Positions 30,288 through 40,180 of a DNA stretch of 60,986 nt are shown here, one piece after another. A model generated the notes under the pieces. The model saw only the letters and a list, made by a program, of their open reading frames with translations, was not told where the DNA came from and ran no database searches. The stretch spans positions 185,127 through 246,112 of the forward strand of contig CAUYUJ010015734.1 of the NCBI GenBank assembly GCA_963575745.1. The letters are read 5' to 3'. The position numbers and the translations under genes were made by a program. Every line of letters starts with the position of its first letter. Position 1 is the stretch's first letter. This DNA comes from Prorocentrum cordatum. Lineage: Eukaryota > Sar > Dinophyceae > Prorocentrales > Prorocentraceae.

Positions 30288-30384
30288 AGGTCTGGACCCC
30301 TTCCCTGGGACCGGTCTTCCATCCCGAGTCGCTTTCTGACGGCCCCGAGGCCCGGCGAGGGACCCCAGAGGCCGAAAACAGCGG
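30288..30384. repeat. M-family dispersed repeat
   Basis: GGTCTGGACCCCTTCCCTGG, GACCGGTCTTCCATCCCGAG, TCGCTTTCTGACGGCCCCGA, GGCCCGGCGAGGGACCCCAG. A good representative of the family. Confidence 0.75.
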
Positions 30385-30456
30385 TTGTGATGCTCTCATG
30401 GCCCGAGGCGGTCCGGGCCCTTTTTCCGTAGCTTTTCCTAGGCTTCTATTGTCCTT

Positions 30457-30620
30457 GGGAGCGGCCAAGAGGGGGGTGTCCAAGAGGGGGGGTGCAAATC
30501 ACGACCGGCGGCATGTGCGCGGCCCAGCGGGGGGCCAGGGACGCAATGGAGCAAGAAGAGGCGCCGTGAAATCTGAGGAAAGATATCATGGCCCCCGCCA
30601 TGATATATCCACCCCCTCTA
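30457..30620. repeat. J-family dispersed repeat, copy 2
   Basis: See 23996-24160; same order of words including ATATCATGGC...GCCATGATAT. Confidence 0.85.
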
Positions 30621-30622
30621 CC

Positions 30623-30873
30623 CTGACATTCCAGGAGGGCCAACACATAGCATCAGGGCATCGACGTCCTAATTCCTGTCGAGGCTTGAGGCAGTCCAGG
30701 TCGGTTTATAATTCTGGAATGCTCACTTTTAGCACTCTGGAAGGTCGGGGCATAGATAGTTTTATATCCAGATAGGTTTATACTCTTCAAGGTCTGTCGA
30801 GGTTTGAGTCCAGATAGGTGTATAGGTCTGGAGTGCTCATTTTTAGCACTCTGGAAGGTCGGGGTAGTCATTA
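30623..30873. repeat. G-family repeat with TAGCACTCTGGAAGGTC modules
   Basis: ACATTCCAGGAGGGCCAACA, GACGTCCTAATTCCTGTCGA, then two TTTTAGCACTCTGGAAGGTC modules and three CCAGATAGG or CCAGGTCGG modules. A shorter copy at 44388-44520 has one of each. Confidence 0.75.
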
Positions 30874-30941
30874 CACCCCCCGCTTTGCCGCCCCCGATGT
30901 CCGACCATGGGGCACAGGGCCGATCCTGGCCAGGCCCGCCC

Positions 30942-31490
30942 CCTCCTCCTCCTCCTCCTCCTCCTCCTCCTCCTCCTTCTCCCTCCTCCTCCTCCTCCTC
31001 CTCCTCCTCCTCCTCCTCCTGGCCCGTCCCCCGGGCCCATCGTGCGCAGGGTTATAAGTCGGGCGTGTCCCCCTCCAGGGGGATCTTCGACGGAAAAGCA
31101 AAAATGCCCCCCCCAAAAAATGGCCCAAACATGATCCAACAATAGTCTGGGGGGACTCTTCTTTGATTTTTTGGTTTGGCCATGTTAGAATATGTTTTGG
31201 ATGTCTTTTATGTTGTCGCCCAAAATTCCCCTGTAGGGGGGACATGCCCGACTTATAACCCTGCGCACGATGGGCCCGGGGGACGGGCCAGGAGGAGGAG
31301 GAGGAGGAGGAGGATGAGGAGGAGGAGGAGGAGGAGGAGGAGGAGGAGGAGGAGGAGGAGGAGGAGGAGGAGGAGGAGGAGGAGAGGAGGAGGAGGAGGA
31401 GAGGGAGGAGGAGGAGGGAGGAGGAGGAGGAGGAGGGAGGAGGAGGAGGAGGGAGGAGGAGGAGGAGGAGGAGGAGGGGGGACACGCCCG
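30942..31490. repeat. Inverted duplication centred on a TA element
   Basis: Left: CTC tract (30942-31020) then GGCCCGTCCCCCGGGCCCAT, CGTGCGCAGGGTTATAAGTC. Right: exact reverse complement from 31237 to about 31296, then a GAG tract (31290-31480). Unique arms of at least 46 bp plus the purine/pyrimidine tracts make a potential hairpin over 500 bp long. A stray TA end (GGACACGCCCGACGTGAG) follows at 31484-31500. Confidence 0.9.
31052..31258. mobile_element. TA-family element, copy 2 (reverse orientation)
   Basis: TTATAAGTCGGGCGTGTCCC CCTCCAGG and, inverted, CCTGTAGGGGGGACATGCCC GACTTATAA. The internal hallmark reads AATAGTCTGGGG, the opposite orientation to the other copies. Confidence 0.85.
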
Positions 31491-31654
31491 ACGTGAGCGC
31501 AGGGCCCTCCCGCCGCGGCCACGCGGGGAGGCGCGCGCGCCGCTCCCCATGGCCGGGGCCGGGGCGCGGCGGTGCCCGGAGCCCCCCCGCGCGCCGTGGC
31601 GAACACGCGCGCACGGCGGGGAGCTCTTCGCGCCGTGCGCTCGGCCGCCGGGAG

Positions 31655-31835
31655 GAGGAGGAGGAGGGCAGGGAGCTGGGGGAGGAGAGGCTTCGCGGCT
31701 TCCAGCCTCGAGGAGGAGGAGGAGCAGGAGTTGGAGGAGGAGCAGGAGTTGGAGGAGGAGTTGGAGGAGGAGGAGGAGGAGGAGGAGCAAGAGCAGGAGT
31801 TGGAGGAGGAGGAGGAGGAGGAGGAGGCGGAGGCG
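31655..31835. repeat. GGA-rich tract with GGAGCAGGAGTTGGA units
   Basis: Purine-rich tandem units; poly-Glu/Arg frames are artefacts. 31495-31655 is GC-rich and uncertain. Confidence 0.9.
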
Positions 31836-31956
31836 GAAGGCCGCCTCGCCGGATATGTCGCCCCCTCCTCTCCTCGGGGCCCGAGTCAGGGAAACGCAGG
31901 ACCCGAGCAACCCAGAACTCCCTCGAGGGCAATGCACAAAAACACGACGGGAGGTT

Positions 31957-32068
31957 TCTTGCTATCTTCGGCCTCCGGGGGCCTTCGCCTGGCCTCGGGA
32001 CCGTCAAGACACGACTCGGGATGGAACACCGGCCCCGGGGAAGGGGCCCAGACCTCCATGGGGTCGAC
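31957..32068. repeat. M-family dispersed repeat (reverse)
   Basis: CTTCGGCCTCCGGGGGCCTT, CGGGACCGTCAAGACACGAC, TCGGGATGGAACACCGGCCC. Confidence 0.7.
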
Positions 32069-32075
32069 GTCGTGA

Positions 32076-32083
32076 GCAAAACG

Positions 32084-32135
<52 letters not shown>

Positions 32136-32140
32136 CGACG

Positions 32141-32212
<72 letters not shown>

Positions 32213-32372
32213 GCAACAACAACAACAACACCAACAACAACAACAACAGCAGCAGCAGCAGCAACAACAGCAAGAACACTACCAATAACAATAACAATAA
32301 CAACAAAAACAACAAGAACAACAAGAACAACAAGAACAACAATAACCACAACAACAACAACAACAACAACAT
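32076..32372. repeat. (AAC)n trinucleotide tract, about 300 bp
   Basis: Near-perfect ACAACA repeats with AGC, AAG and AAT variants towards 32372. Long poly-Asn, poly-Thr or poly-Gln frames follow from the tract. Confidence 0.97.
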
Positions 32373-32508
32373 AACGTTGGGGGCCCAGGTGTGCGGCCAG
32401 GCCCCGGCACTCTCCGGCGGAGGCTTTTCCGGAAGATCCGTCCAGCGAGGAGTGCAAGCAGGGAGGGGTGCGACTGGGTGTCACATCGCCGCATGGAGTA
32501 GCATTAGT

Positions 32509-32666
32509 TAGGTCGGGCATGTCCCCCTACAGGCGGATCTTGGAAGACGAATGAAACATAGTCAAACAATATCCAAACAGGATCCAAACATACTAGAACA
32601 ATCGTCCCCAGACTATTTCTGGATTCGTTTTGAGCATTCCTCCTGTAGAGGGACATGCCCGACTTA
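32509..32666 (+). mobile_element. TA-family element, copy 3
   Basis: TAGGTCGGGCATGTCCCCCT ACAGG ... CGTCCCCAGACTATT ... CCTGTAGAGGGACATGCCCG ACTTA. Flanked by GCATGGAG and GCATGAG, a possible target duplication. Confidence 0.9.
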
Positions 32667-32963
32667 AGAGTCGCATGAGGGTCGTCCCTCTCCTCCCCCT
32701 CTTTTTGTCTCCAGCTTCCGCTCGTGGATGTGCTTCCTTGTCTGTCCATTCACCGCAGCCGTTGCCACGAAACTGGTAGCTTCTGAACGAGTGCCCGTGC
32801 GCTGGTCAAACAGCGAGTGCTCTGACTTCGGCTGCGCTGCCCTGAGATTGTCTATTTCCCTGCGTCGCGGTTTTCTCCTCATGACGTGGTCCCCCGGAGG
32901 TGTGCACCCCTTCCCGGGGTCTGGCTTCTCATCCTGATTCGTTGTTTTTTGTGATGCCGCGCG

Positions 32964-33255
32964 CGGAGGGGGGTAGGGGGTGAGTAGGGGGGGAAGGCTT
33001 CTCAGGAGGTGGCTGCTTCTCGGAGGCAGCGGGCCTTGCATCTACAGACAAGGCCAGCGCCTTCTAAGAAGCAGGGTGTTTCCAGGAAGTCTTCCCCCCT
33101 CCCCCTGCAGTCGACCCATATCATGAGGATGCGCGATAAGGATGAAATGGCCTTGGAAGGCCGGTTCGAAGCTTCTCGAGGGGGGTGCGGCCAACGAAAG
33201 TGGCCGAGGAAGCAGAAGTGCTTCTGAGAAGCAGGGGTGCTCCTGAGAAGCCTTC
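32964..33255. repeat. CTTCTCAGAAG hairpin region related to TE
   Basis: GGAAGGCTTCTCAGGAGG, GCGCCTTCTAAGAAGCAGGG, GTGCTTCTGAGAAGCAGGGG and CTCCTGAGAAGCCTTCCCCT. Hairpin modules like those in TE elements, but ends are not clear. Confidence 0.5.
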
Positions 33256-33271
33256 CCCTCCCCCTACCATG

Positions 33272-33543
33272 AGGTCAGGCATGCCCTCCTACGGGCGGAT
33301 CTTCTTGGACGAACAATGAAGAAAGAGTCAAGACTTACTCGAAACCGTTCAAACATAAAGAAGAATTTGTCCCACACTATTGTGGGCGAAAGTAAATTTG
33401 AAAAACAAAATTGCAAAACGATAGGCGAAAAGTTGCAAATACCTAAAAATGCAGCAACAAACACAATAATAGTCAAACAATAGTCCCCACACTATTTTTG
33501 ACTACTTTTGGCTATCCCTCCTGCCGAGGGACAGGCCCGACCA
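33272..33543 (+). mobile_element. TA-family element, copy 4 (long)
   Basis: AGGTCAGGCATGCCCTCCTA ... TAGTCCCCACACTATT ... CTGCCGAGGGACAGGCCCGA. Longer than the others through an AAAC/AAAT-rich middle part. Confidence 0.8.
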
Positions 33544-33644
33544 AAACCCGGCCACCCTCTGCGCGTGGCCGACCTCCGACGGCCTGAGGCCCCGCACCGT
33601 GGTAGCAACCGAGGGCCCCCCCCCGGGAGGCAGCAGACGCAGCG

Positions 33645-33860
33645 AGGCCCCTCCTCCTCCTCCTCCTGCTCCTCCTCCTCGTGCCTCCTCCTCCTCCGCC
33701 TCCTCCTCCGCGTCCTCCTCCTCCTCCTCCTCCACCCTCCTCCTCCTCCTCCTCGTCTCCTCCTCCTCCGCCTCCTCCTCCTCCTCCTCCACCTCCTGCT
33801 CCTCCTCCTCCTCCTTTCCTCCTCCTCCTCCTCCTCCTCCTCCTCCTCCTCCTCCCTCCT
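33645..33860. repeat. (CTC)n tract
   Basis: TCC/CTC repeats with GCC variants on the plus strand. Confidence 0.95.
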
Positions 33861-33893
33861 TCCGCCGTGACCTGCTCGCGACGCGAGGGGTAA

Positions 33894-34057
33894 AAGTCGG
33901 GCCTGCCCCCCTACAGGGGGATTTTGGGCGACAAATCACAAATACCCCCAAAAAATAACACCCAAAAAATGCCCCTAAAATGGTCTCAAAAAATGGTCCC
34001 CAGACTATTTCTTGACCATGCTTGACTATCCCTCCTGCAGAGGGACATGCCCGACTT
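33894..34057 (+). mobile_element. TA-family element, copy 5
   Basis: AAAGTCGGGCCTGCCCCCCT ACAGG ... GGTCCCCAGACTATT ... CCTGCAGAGGGACATGCCCG ACTT. Flanked by ACGCGAGGGG (33881-33890) and ACGCGAGGGG (34058-34067), a 10-bp direct repeat. Lies 40 bp beyond the splice donor of the exon at 34098-34490, so it is probably intronic. Confidence 0.92.
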
Positions 34058-34097
34058 CACGCGAGGGGGTCTGGGAGCGTTGGCGCCACCCGCTCAC

Positions 34098-34490
34098 CAT
34101 GAAGGACCTGCCGGCGCCGGCCTCCTCCGCCTCCGCCGCCTCCTCGGGGACGCCGCGGCTGTACATCGCGGCGCCCCCGCCCGGGAGGCCCAGGCCGTCC
34201 AGGGCCAGCCCCGTCAGCGTCCGGATCTGCCGCAACGCCTGCCCCATCTCGCCCACGTTCTTCTCGAGCGCGCCGATGTACACCGCGGCCCCGCGCAGCA
34301 GCCTCCCGAGGCTCTCCGGCTTGACGTCCTGGTCCCCGCTCTCCACGCGCGCCGCCATCGCGAGGACGTCTGCGGCGGAGATAACCTCCTCCTTCGGCTT
34401 CGCGTCCGCGCCCTTCTTCTGCTTGCCCTTGCCCTTGCCCTTCGTCACGGGCGAGAAGTAGTGCATGCCGCCGTCCTCCTCGCCGGCCCC
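34098..34490 (-). CDS. Internal exon, lysine-rich and helical, unknown protein
   Basis: Best-bounded exon after RgpF. Acceptor CTCCACAG/GGGGCC at 34491; donor ATG/GTGAGC at 34098. Length 393 bp, phase 0 at both ends. It reads GAGEEDGGMHYFSPVTKGKG (basic linker), then a helical stretch with EEVISAADVLAMAARVES, LGRLLRGAAVYIGALEKNV and EMGQALRQIRTLTGLALDGL, then a Gly/Ala tail ending SFM. Third positions are strongly GC. I do not recognise the family. The flanking introns contain an M-family repeat (34588-34690) and a TA element (33894-34057). Confidence 0.6.
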
Positions 34491-34730
34491 CTGTGGAGGT
34501 CTGCGGAGGCCTCTCTCCGCGGACGCTTCCCCAAAAGCCTCCGCAGCCCCAACGACCCAGGGCCGCTCGAGTCGTGCAACGAGCGCGACTGGAATTTCCA
34601 TTCCGGGCCTTTGCTGGGCGCCCCAGGGCCGTGCACAAACAAAACAACTCGGGATGGAAAGCTGGTCCCACGGAGCAGGCACAGACCTCCGGAGGCCCAC
34701 GCGATGAAACGGAACGGCCCTCGGCGAAGC
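34491..34730 (-). other. Predicted intron carrying an M-family repeat
   Basis: AACGACCCAGGGCCG near 34549 and AACGACCCAAGGCCG near 34725 form a direct repeat around the M-family copy 34588-34690. The upstream exon is not resolved, although the minus frame stays open to 34928. Confidence 0.4.
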
Positions 34731-34925
34731 AACGACCCAAGGCCGATGCAGCTGAGCGGCGAGAAGAAGCGGGTCTTGCGCGAGCTGACGTGGCGACCTC
34801 ACGCCGCGGCCTGCGCGGGCCTCCGGCGCGGCACGCCACAGTGGGGGGCGAGGCTGCTCACGCGCGGCCTTCCGCGCGCAACTTGCGCGCCTGGCCCCGC
34901 CAACCCTCATAACAAAGTCTATTCT

Positions 34926-35073
34926 TAGGTCGGGCATGTCCCCCTGCAGGCGGATTTTGGACGACAAATTCAAATGTTGCTCAAGAATTCTCCTAAAATA
35001 CATCCAAAATGGTCCCCAGACTATTTTTTAACTACTTTTGAATATTCCTCCTGTAGAAAGACAGGCCCGACTT
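34926..35073 (+). mobile_element. TA-family element, copy 6
   Basis: TAGGTCGGGCATGTCCCCCT GCAGG ... GGTCCCCAGACTATT ... CCTGTAGAAAGACAGGCCCG ACTT. Confidence 0.9.
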
Positions 35074-35095
35074 CAGGCTTACTTTGGACGCCCGA

Positions 35096-35218
35096 CCGCT
35101 GTTGGGCAGGCGGCCTTCTGTCGCACATGGACACAGGCCGCGGCGGCGCGAACAGCGAGTCCTTCTCAAAATGATCAGGAACTGCTGTTGGGCACTGTAC
35201 TCATTCTTTCCATACCCA
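35096..35218. mobile_element. TC-family element, left-truncated copy
   Basis: GCTGTTGGGCAGGCGGCCTT, CACAGGCCGCGGCGGCGCGA, AGTCCTTCTCAAAATGATCA, CTGTTGGGCACTGTACTCAT. The left arm is missing; sits between TA copy 6 and a TD element. Confidence 0.75.
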
Positions 35219-35234
35219 TGTCGTTCGTGCCCGT

Positions 35235-35458
35235 CCGACCGTCCCGGCATTCCTATAGTCCTTCCACGAAATTTTCTTAGAACGCAAGCATGTTCTAATG
35301 ACAAAAACCATGTTCTTAGAACAGAACCCCGGTGTGATAAAACAAGACAGGCCCCGCCATACATGTTCTAAGAACATTTCGTGGGAACCACAAAAGGCTC
35401 TTAGAACATTGTTTGGTAGGGCTATAGGCGAGCCAGGACGCTTCGCCGCTGCTTGACT
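35235..35458. mobile_element. TD-family element, copy 3
   Basis: CCGACCGTCCCGGCATTCCT ATAGTC ... CCACGAAATTTTCTTAGAAC ... ATGTTCTAAGAACATTTCGT GG ... AGCCAGGACGCTTCGCCGCT. Confidence 0.85.
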
Positions 35459-35652
35459 TACTCCTCTATCCCTGTCATCCCATCCACTCTTCCCTCCTTC
35501 TCCACTGTCTGAAAGCACGGCCCCCGGCTGGGCGCCCAGGCCCGCCCACCGCGGCAGTCTTCCGCTTCTGAAGGCGCCCCTCCCCTCCCCCCGCCCGGCG
35601 CGGCCGCCCCCCCCCCCCCCTAGGGGGCCACGCGCGAACCCTGCCCCTACAT

Positions 35653-35814
35653 TTAAGTCGGGCGTGTCCCCCTATACAGGGGGATTTCCGATGAAAATTC
35701 AAAATACTCAAGAAATACTCCAAAATGGCCAAGCAAATACTCAAAAACTAGTCCCCAGACTATTCTTTGACTATTTTTGAATATTCCCCCTGTAGAGGGA
35801 CAGGCCCGACTTAA
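35653..35814 (+). mobile_element. TA-family element, copy 7
   Basis: TTAAGTCGGGCGTGTCCCCC TATACAGG ... AGTCCCCAGACTATT ... CCTGTAGAGGGACAGGCCCG ACTTAA. Flanked by CCCTACA on both sides (35645-35651 and 35816-35822). The preceding CGCGCGAACCCTGCCCCTAC resembles the 19415 palindrome arm. Confidence 0.92.
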
Positions 35815-35929
35815 CCCTACAGTCGGACTTCATTGGACAGGACACGCGAGAGGACACAAGACCCTTCCGGGGGCCACACTGCCGTAGGAATGCAGGAGGC
35901 ACGGGTCGCGAGACACAGGACACAGAGGT

Positions 35930-36290
35930 GCCCTTGATCTGGCAGGGTCGACCTATTCATCCGGGCCGGCTGCACCACCAGAGCCCCTGGCAGGCCGGAC
36001 AGTTCGCACATCGGTGCCCCCGATGCTACCCCGACGCGGGTGCGGATCGCTGCCGCCTCGCCGCCGACGAACGAAAAAGCTTCGAGAGCAAGCGCCGCAC
36101 CCCGGCGCGGGGGTGCCTCGCCGCGAGGCGTGGTGCGCCTCGGCCTGGAGCGGCCCCCGACACGCGCGGCCGCTCGGCGCGGGGCCTCTCCGAGGCAGCC
36201 GCGCCCCCGGCTGGCCCAGGACCGGGCCCTGCGTCGGATGGATGCTGTCGAGACCGCGGGCCCAGAGGTCTCAAAGACGAGTACAGTCAT
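35930..36290 (-). CDS. Possible exon, unknown protein
   Basis: One minus-strand frame reads EAFSFVGGEAAAIRTRVGVA and SGLPGALVVQPARMNRSTLP. Codon bias is moderate and no splice sites stand out. Weak. Confidence 0.2.
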
Positions 36291-36299
36291 GACTACCTG

Positions 36300-36445
36300 C
36301 CAGACCACCCCAACCCAACCCGAGGACTCGAATTTCGGGTTGGGGGGGGTATGGGCTCCACATGTGTTTTTTCGATGCTCCCGGACCCCCCCCACTAGAA
36401 ATCGAGGGTAAATCTGAGCCTTCGGGTTGGGTTGGGGTGGTTTGG
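36300..36445. mobile_element. TJ inverted-repeat element
   Basis: CCAGACCACCCCAACCCAAC CCGA on the left; TTCGGGTTGGGTTGGGGTGG TTTGG on the right. About 24-bp terminal inverted repeats, 146 bp in all. Only copy seen. Confidence 0.8.
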
Positions 36446-36463
36446 TGGGTGGTGGAGTCAAAC

Positions 36464-36677
36464 ATATGATTAGGAACATTATCGATTAAGAAAGCTGGGC
36501 CAGCTTTTCTGAAGTTTCTTACGGAAACGCTGGGCCAGCTTTTGGGGCCAGGAGCGTACGTTTATTGATTTCTGGGACCCAAGGCTATCGATCCCCTTCA
36601 GAAGCTGAGCCAGCTTTCTGGCAAGTTGGTTAAGAAACGCTGGGCCAACTTTTCGGGGGGAGATTTCTTAATCATAA
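36464..36677. repeat. TK hairpin cluster (CTGGGCCAGC)
   Basis: Outer ATATGATTAGGAA and TTTCTTAATCATA are inverted. Inside are GCTGGGCCAGCTTTTCTGAA, GCTGGGCCAGCTTTTGGGGC, GCTGAGCCAGCTTTCTGGCA and GCTGGGCCAACTTTTCGGGG, each a small hairpin. Confidence 0.65.
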
Positions 36678-36806
36678 GCGGGACCGTAAGGAAAACGAGC
36701 AGGGGCTTCCTCCCCTCTGAAAACAGATGGGTTAGCCAGCACGGCTGGCCCAGCGGTGGACATCAGCAGGGCCACATCGTAATCCATTGGCGCCACATTC
36801 GACCAG

Positions 36807-36908
36807 ATGGTCAGCACGCTCGTTCAAGTACTGTCTGGTATGGCCTTCCGCCTTCCTGAGGACAACGTTACAAGCGACCTGATCAAAGTTCTCGAAGACA
36901 AAGCCTGA
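36807..36908 (+). CDS. Possible short 3' exon on the plus strand
   Basis: After TTCGACCAG (acceptor-like) the plus strand reads MVSTLVQVLSGMAFRLPEDN and VTSDLIKVLEDKA before a TGA. Balanced, protein-like composition in a non-repetitive stretch. If real it would be the only plus-strand exon. No partner exon identified. Confidence 0.25.
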   Translation: MVSTLVQVLSGMAFRLPEDNVTSDLIKVLEDKA

Positions 36909-37249
36909 CCGAGGATGAGATCGGGTGAGTCGGCGGCCTCATTGAACGACTTGGGTCCCGCCCGTGGAGGGTCACTTTTTTTTTTTCCGCGGCGCCCGAC
37001 GACGACGACAGCTGCGACTACGAGGAGGAAGAGAAAGAGGAGTGGGAGAGGGGGGAGAAGGAGGAAGAGGTTTTAGGACCAGTCCTATTCACCGCCGAGT
37101 GAGAAAGCGGGATCAAAGCTAAAGCCCTCCTGCGGTTATCGGGCGCCGCGGCCTTCTCGGAGCGCTCTGGAACGCTCAGGGAGCGTTCCAGAACGCACTG
37201 GAACGGACTTATCCTCGTCCTGGGCCCGTCCGAGTTGGACGCTTGAAAT
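36909..37249. other. No supported gene
   Basis: GA-rich patch at 37018-37070 and a hairpin GCGCTCTGGAACGCTCAGGG/AGCGTTCCAGAACGC at 37160-37197. Confidence 0.4.
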
Positions 37250-37432
37250 GGGTACGGAAAACATGGGTGCGATGCCCAACAATACACGTTGCCCAAAACC
37301 GACAGCGTCCGATGTTTGGCAGGCGGCCTTCTGTCTCAAATGGTCAACGTGCGCATCGACACCGGCAGCGAGTCCTGTTCAACAGGCACAGGACATGCTG
37401 CCAGCCTTTGTGCCAGTCTTTCCGCATAACCC
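37250..37432. mobile_element. TC-family inverted-repeat element, copy 2
   Basis: GGGTACGGAAAACATGGGTG, CGATGCCCAACA on the left; CATGCTGCCAGCCTTTGTGC, CAGTCTTTCCGCATAACCC on the right; internal GGCAGGCGGCCTTCTGTCTC. More diverged than 23179-23361. Confidence 0.75.
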
Positions 37433-37514
37433 ATGTGGATCGTTCCGAGGCAATCCCTTCCCCGGGGGCCACTCTTCATCCCGGAGGCATCCTCCCTCCT
37501 GCCCCTGCTTTCCC

Positions 37515-37669
37515 TTCTCCTCCTCCTCCTCCTCATCCTCCTCCTCCTGCCCCTGCTTTCCCTCCTCCTCCTCCTCCTGGTTTCCCTTCTCCTCCGCCTG
37601 CTCCTCCTGGGTTCACTTTTCCTCCTTGGTTTCCCTCCTCCTCCTCCTCCTCCTGCCCCTGGTTTCCCT

Positions 37670-37705
<36 letters not shown>

Positions 37706-37745
37706 CCTCCTCCTCCTCCTCCTCCTCCTCCTCCTCCTCCTCCGG
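37515..37745. repeat. (CTC)n tract with TGCCCCTG and CCTGCT units
   Basis: Pyrimidine-rich plus strand, no gene. Confidence 0.93.
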
Positions 37746-37944
37746 GGCCCCAGACCGTTCCCGGTAGAGGCAGGCGCGCGAACAAACAAAAAAAACGCCC
37801 GAGGTGGATCCCATAGGCCACTCTGCCCGAAGAGCCCCCGACGGCCCCTCCGAGGCGACAACCCCGTCGGGGGGACGCGCCAGCCCTCCTGCGCGCTCCG
37901 CGCGCCCGGGGGGCGGGGCCAGCGCCGAGTCAAGAGCCCGGCGA

Positions 37945-38755
<811 letters not shown>

Positions 38756-39539
38756 GGACGGGCCTGAAGCCAGAACGTCACCGACTGTCAGCCGAAGTCG
38801 GAGGCCTCCGAGTCTGACTCGACGTCGTTGCGCGAGGCTCGGAGGGAGGCGGCCCCCTAGGTCCTGGACCCAGGGTTGATCCGACTCAACGAAGCCGAAC
38901 GAATCCAAAACCTGTTCTCGCGGGGCATGCCGCGCCCCCGCGAAGCAACCCGCGGCGGGACCTGAAACACCCTGGGGGGTTTGGCCATCCTCTCGGAGCG
39001 TCTGAGCCAAGACCCTGCGCTCGGCGAGGCTAAGGCCCTCGTGGGCCCCCAGAAAAAATCGTCTGGTCCTTCTTATAAGACAGGAACTTACCAGGCCGAA
39101 TCCTTCGCAACTGGTCTGAAATTCCGCCTGTAGTCGACGTGGGCCTGCACGGCCCTCTTGCTCCAGCGTTGGGAGCCCCAGATAAAAACGATCCGCACCT
39201 GCAACAAAACTGGATCCTGCTTCTGGGGGTCCCGAGAGGTTCTTAGACAGTGCAGGCCAGGACGCATGGCCGTTCACCCTGCAAACTTGCCAAAGGAAAC
39301 GCCGCCACTCCTCCCCCGAGCCAAACGAACTTCCACCCTCCCTTTGATCGTCGGCCAGGGCCTGGCCTACGGCAGCTTCCTCGGGCAGGGGCTGCTGCCC
39401 AAGGCCGTCGCTGCCTGCCGAGCGCTGCGCTAGACCTGTCGTGCCACGGGGCCCTCCCGACATTGTGACCTCGACGCCCCCTGCCCACCAGCACGCTTGG
39501 CGGGCGGGGCACCGCAAGCCCCTGCACACATTGGCACCG

Positions 39540-40020
39540 TCATCGCTGACCCCGTGACTCTCGGCCCCTAGCTCGGCAAACTCGTCTGCGTGGCCCTTGG
39601 CCCGACGTTCCCATTCGGTGCTTCTGCCTGCCTCTACGTCGGCGGCAGTCGCGTGGCCTGGCGCCTCGCGGCACTCGAAACCACCGGGGGGAAATGCGCA
39701 CCACGCGGGGCCCCAAAGGTGGGCACGAGGGGCCCCAGGGCCCTCGGAGAAACCGAGCCCGCGGGCCAGCGAGTCCAAAGTGCTCTGGCAGTCTACGTAA
39801 CACTGAAAGGGGGAATACCTACTTGCGACAACATATGTACAGCATAAGCTTCACCATCTTTACTCATTTGCTGCGGGGCCACGCTCACCGGAACTGGTCC
39901 GCACGCCGCAGATGGCAAGTTCCGAACCTGCCAACCGAAACGATGCCCCAAACCAGCTCTGGTGAGCCCGTCGAGGCCCATGTATTACACCGACCCGTCC
40001 AGGAAGAGCAGCCCTGAGAG
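39540..40020 (-). pseudogene. LINE-1 RNase H domain
   Basis: LLFLDGSV then a TAA and YMGLDGLTRAGLGHRFG (first Asp strand); SKDGEAYAVHMLSQ (Glu helix); YVDCQSTLDSLARG (second Asp); GHATAADVEAGRSTEWERRA and GHADEFAELGA (final Asp helix). All four acidic positions of a type I RNase H can be placed. The frame shifts between PPFSV and YVDCQ near 39793. Confidence 0.85.
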
Positions 40021-40180
40021 AAGGCGCGTCTCGGGCCGCTGGTGCCAGTGGACAGACTGGGTGGACTCCTCATAGTCGAGGGGGGCCTGCGGCGAGGGAA
40101 GATGCACCTTGCGAACCTTCCCGCCGTCAGCGGGCCTAGCATATTAACTTTCTGCGCACAGCCACGCAGACGAGCGCTCG

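Noticed and set aside
30871-32520. 549-codon minus-strand open frame
   Set aside because: It crosses the AAC, GGA and CTC tracts and translates to poly-Val, Pro, Ser and Leu; repeats without stops explain it.
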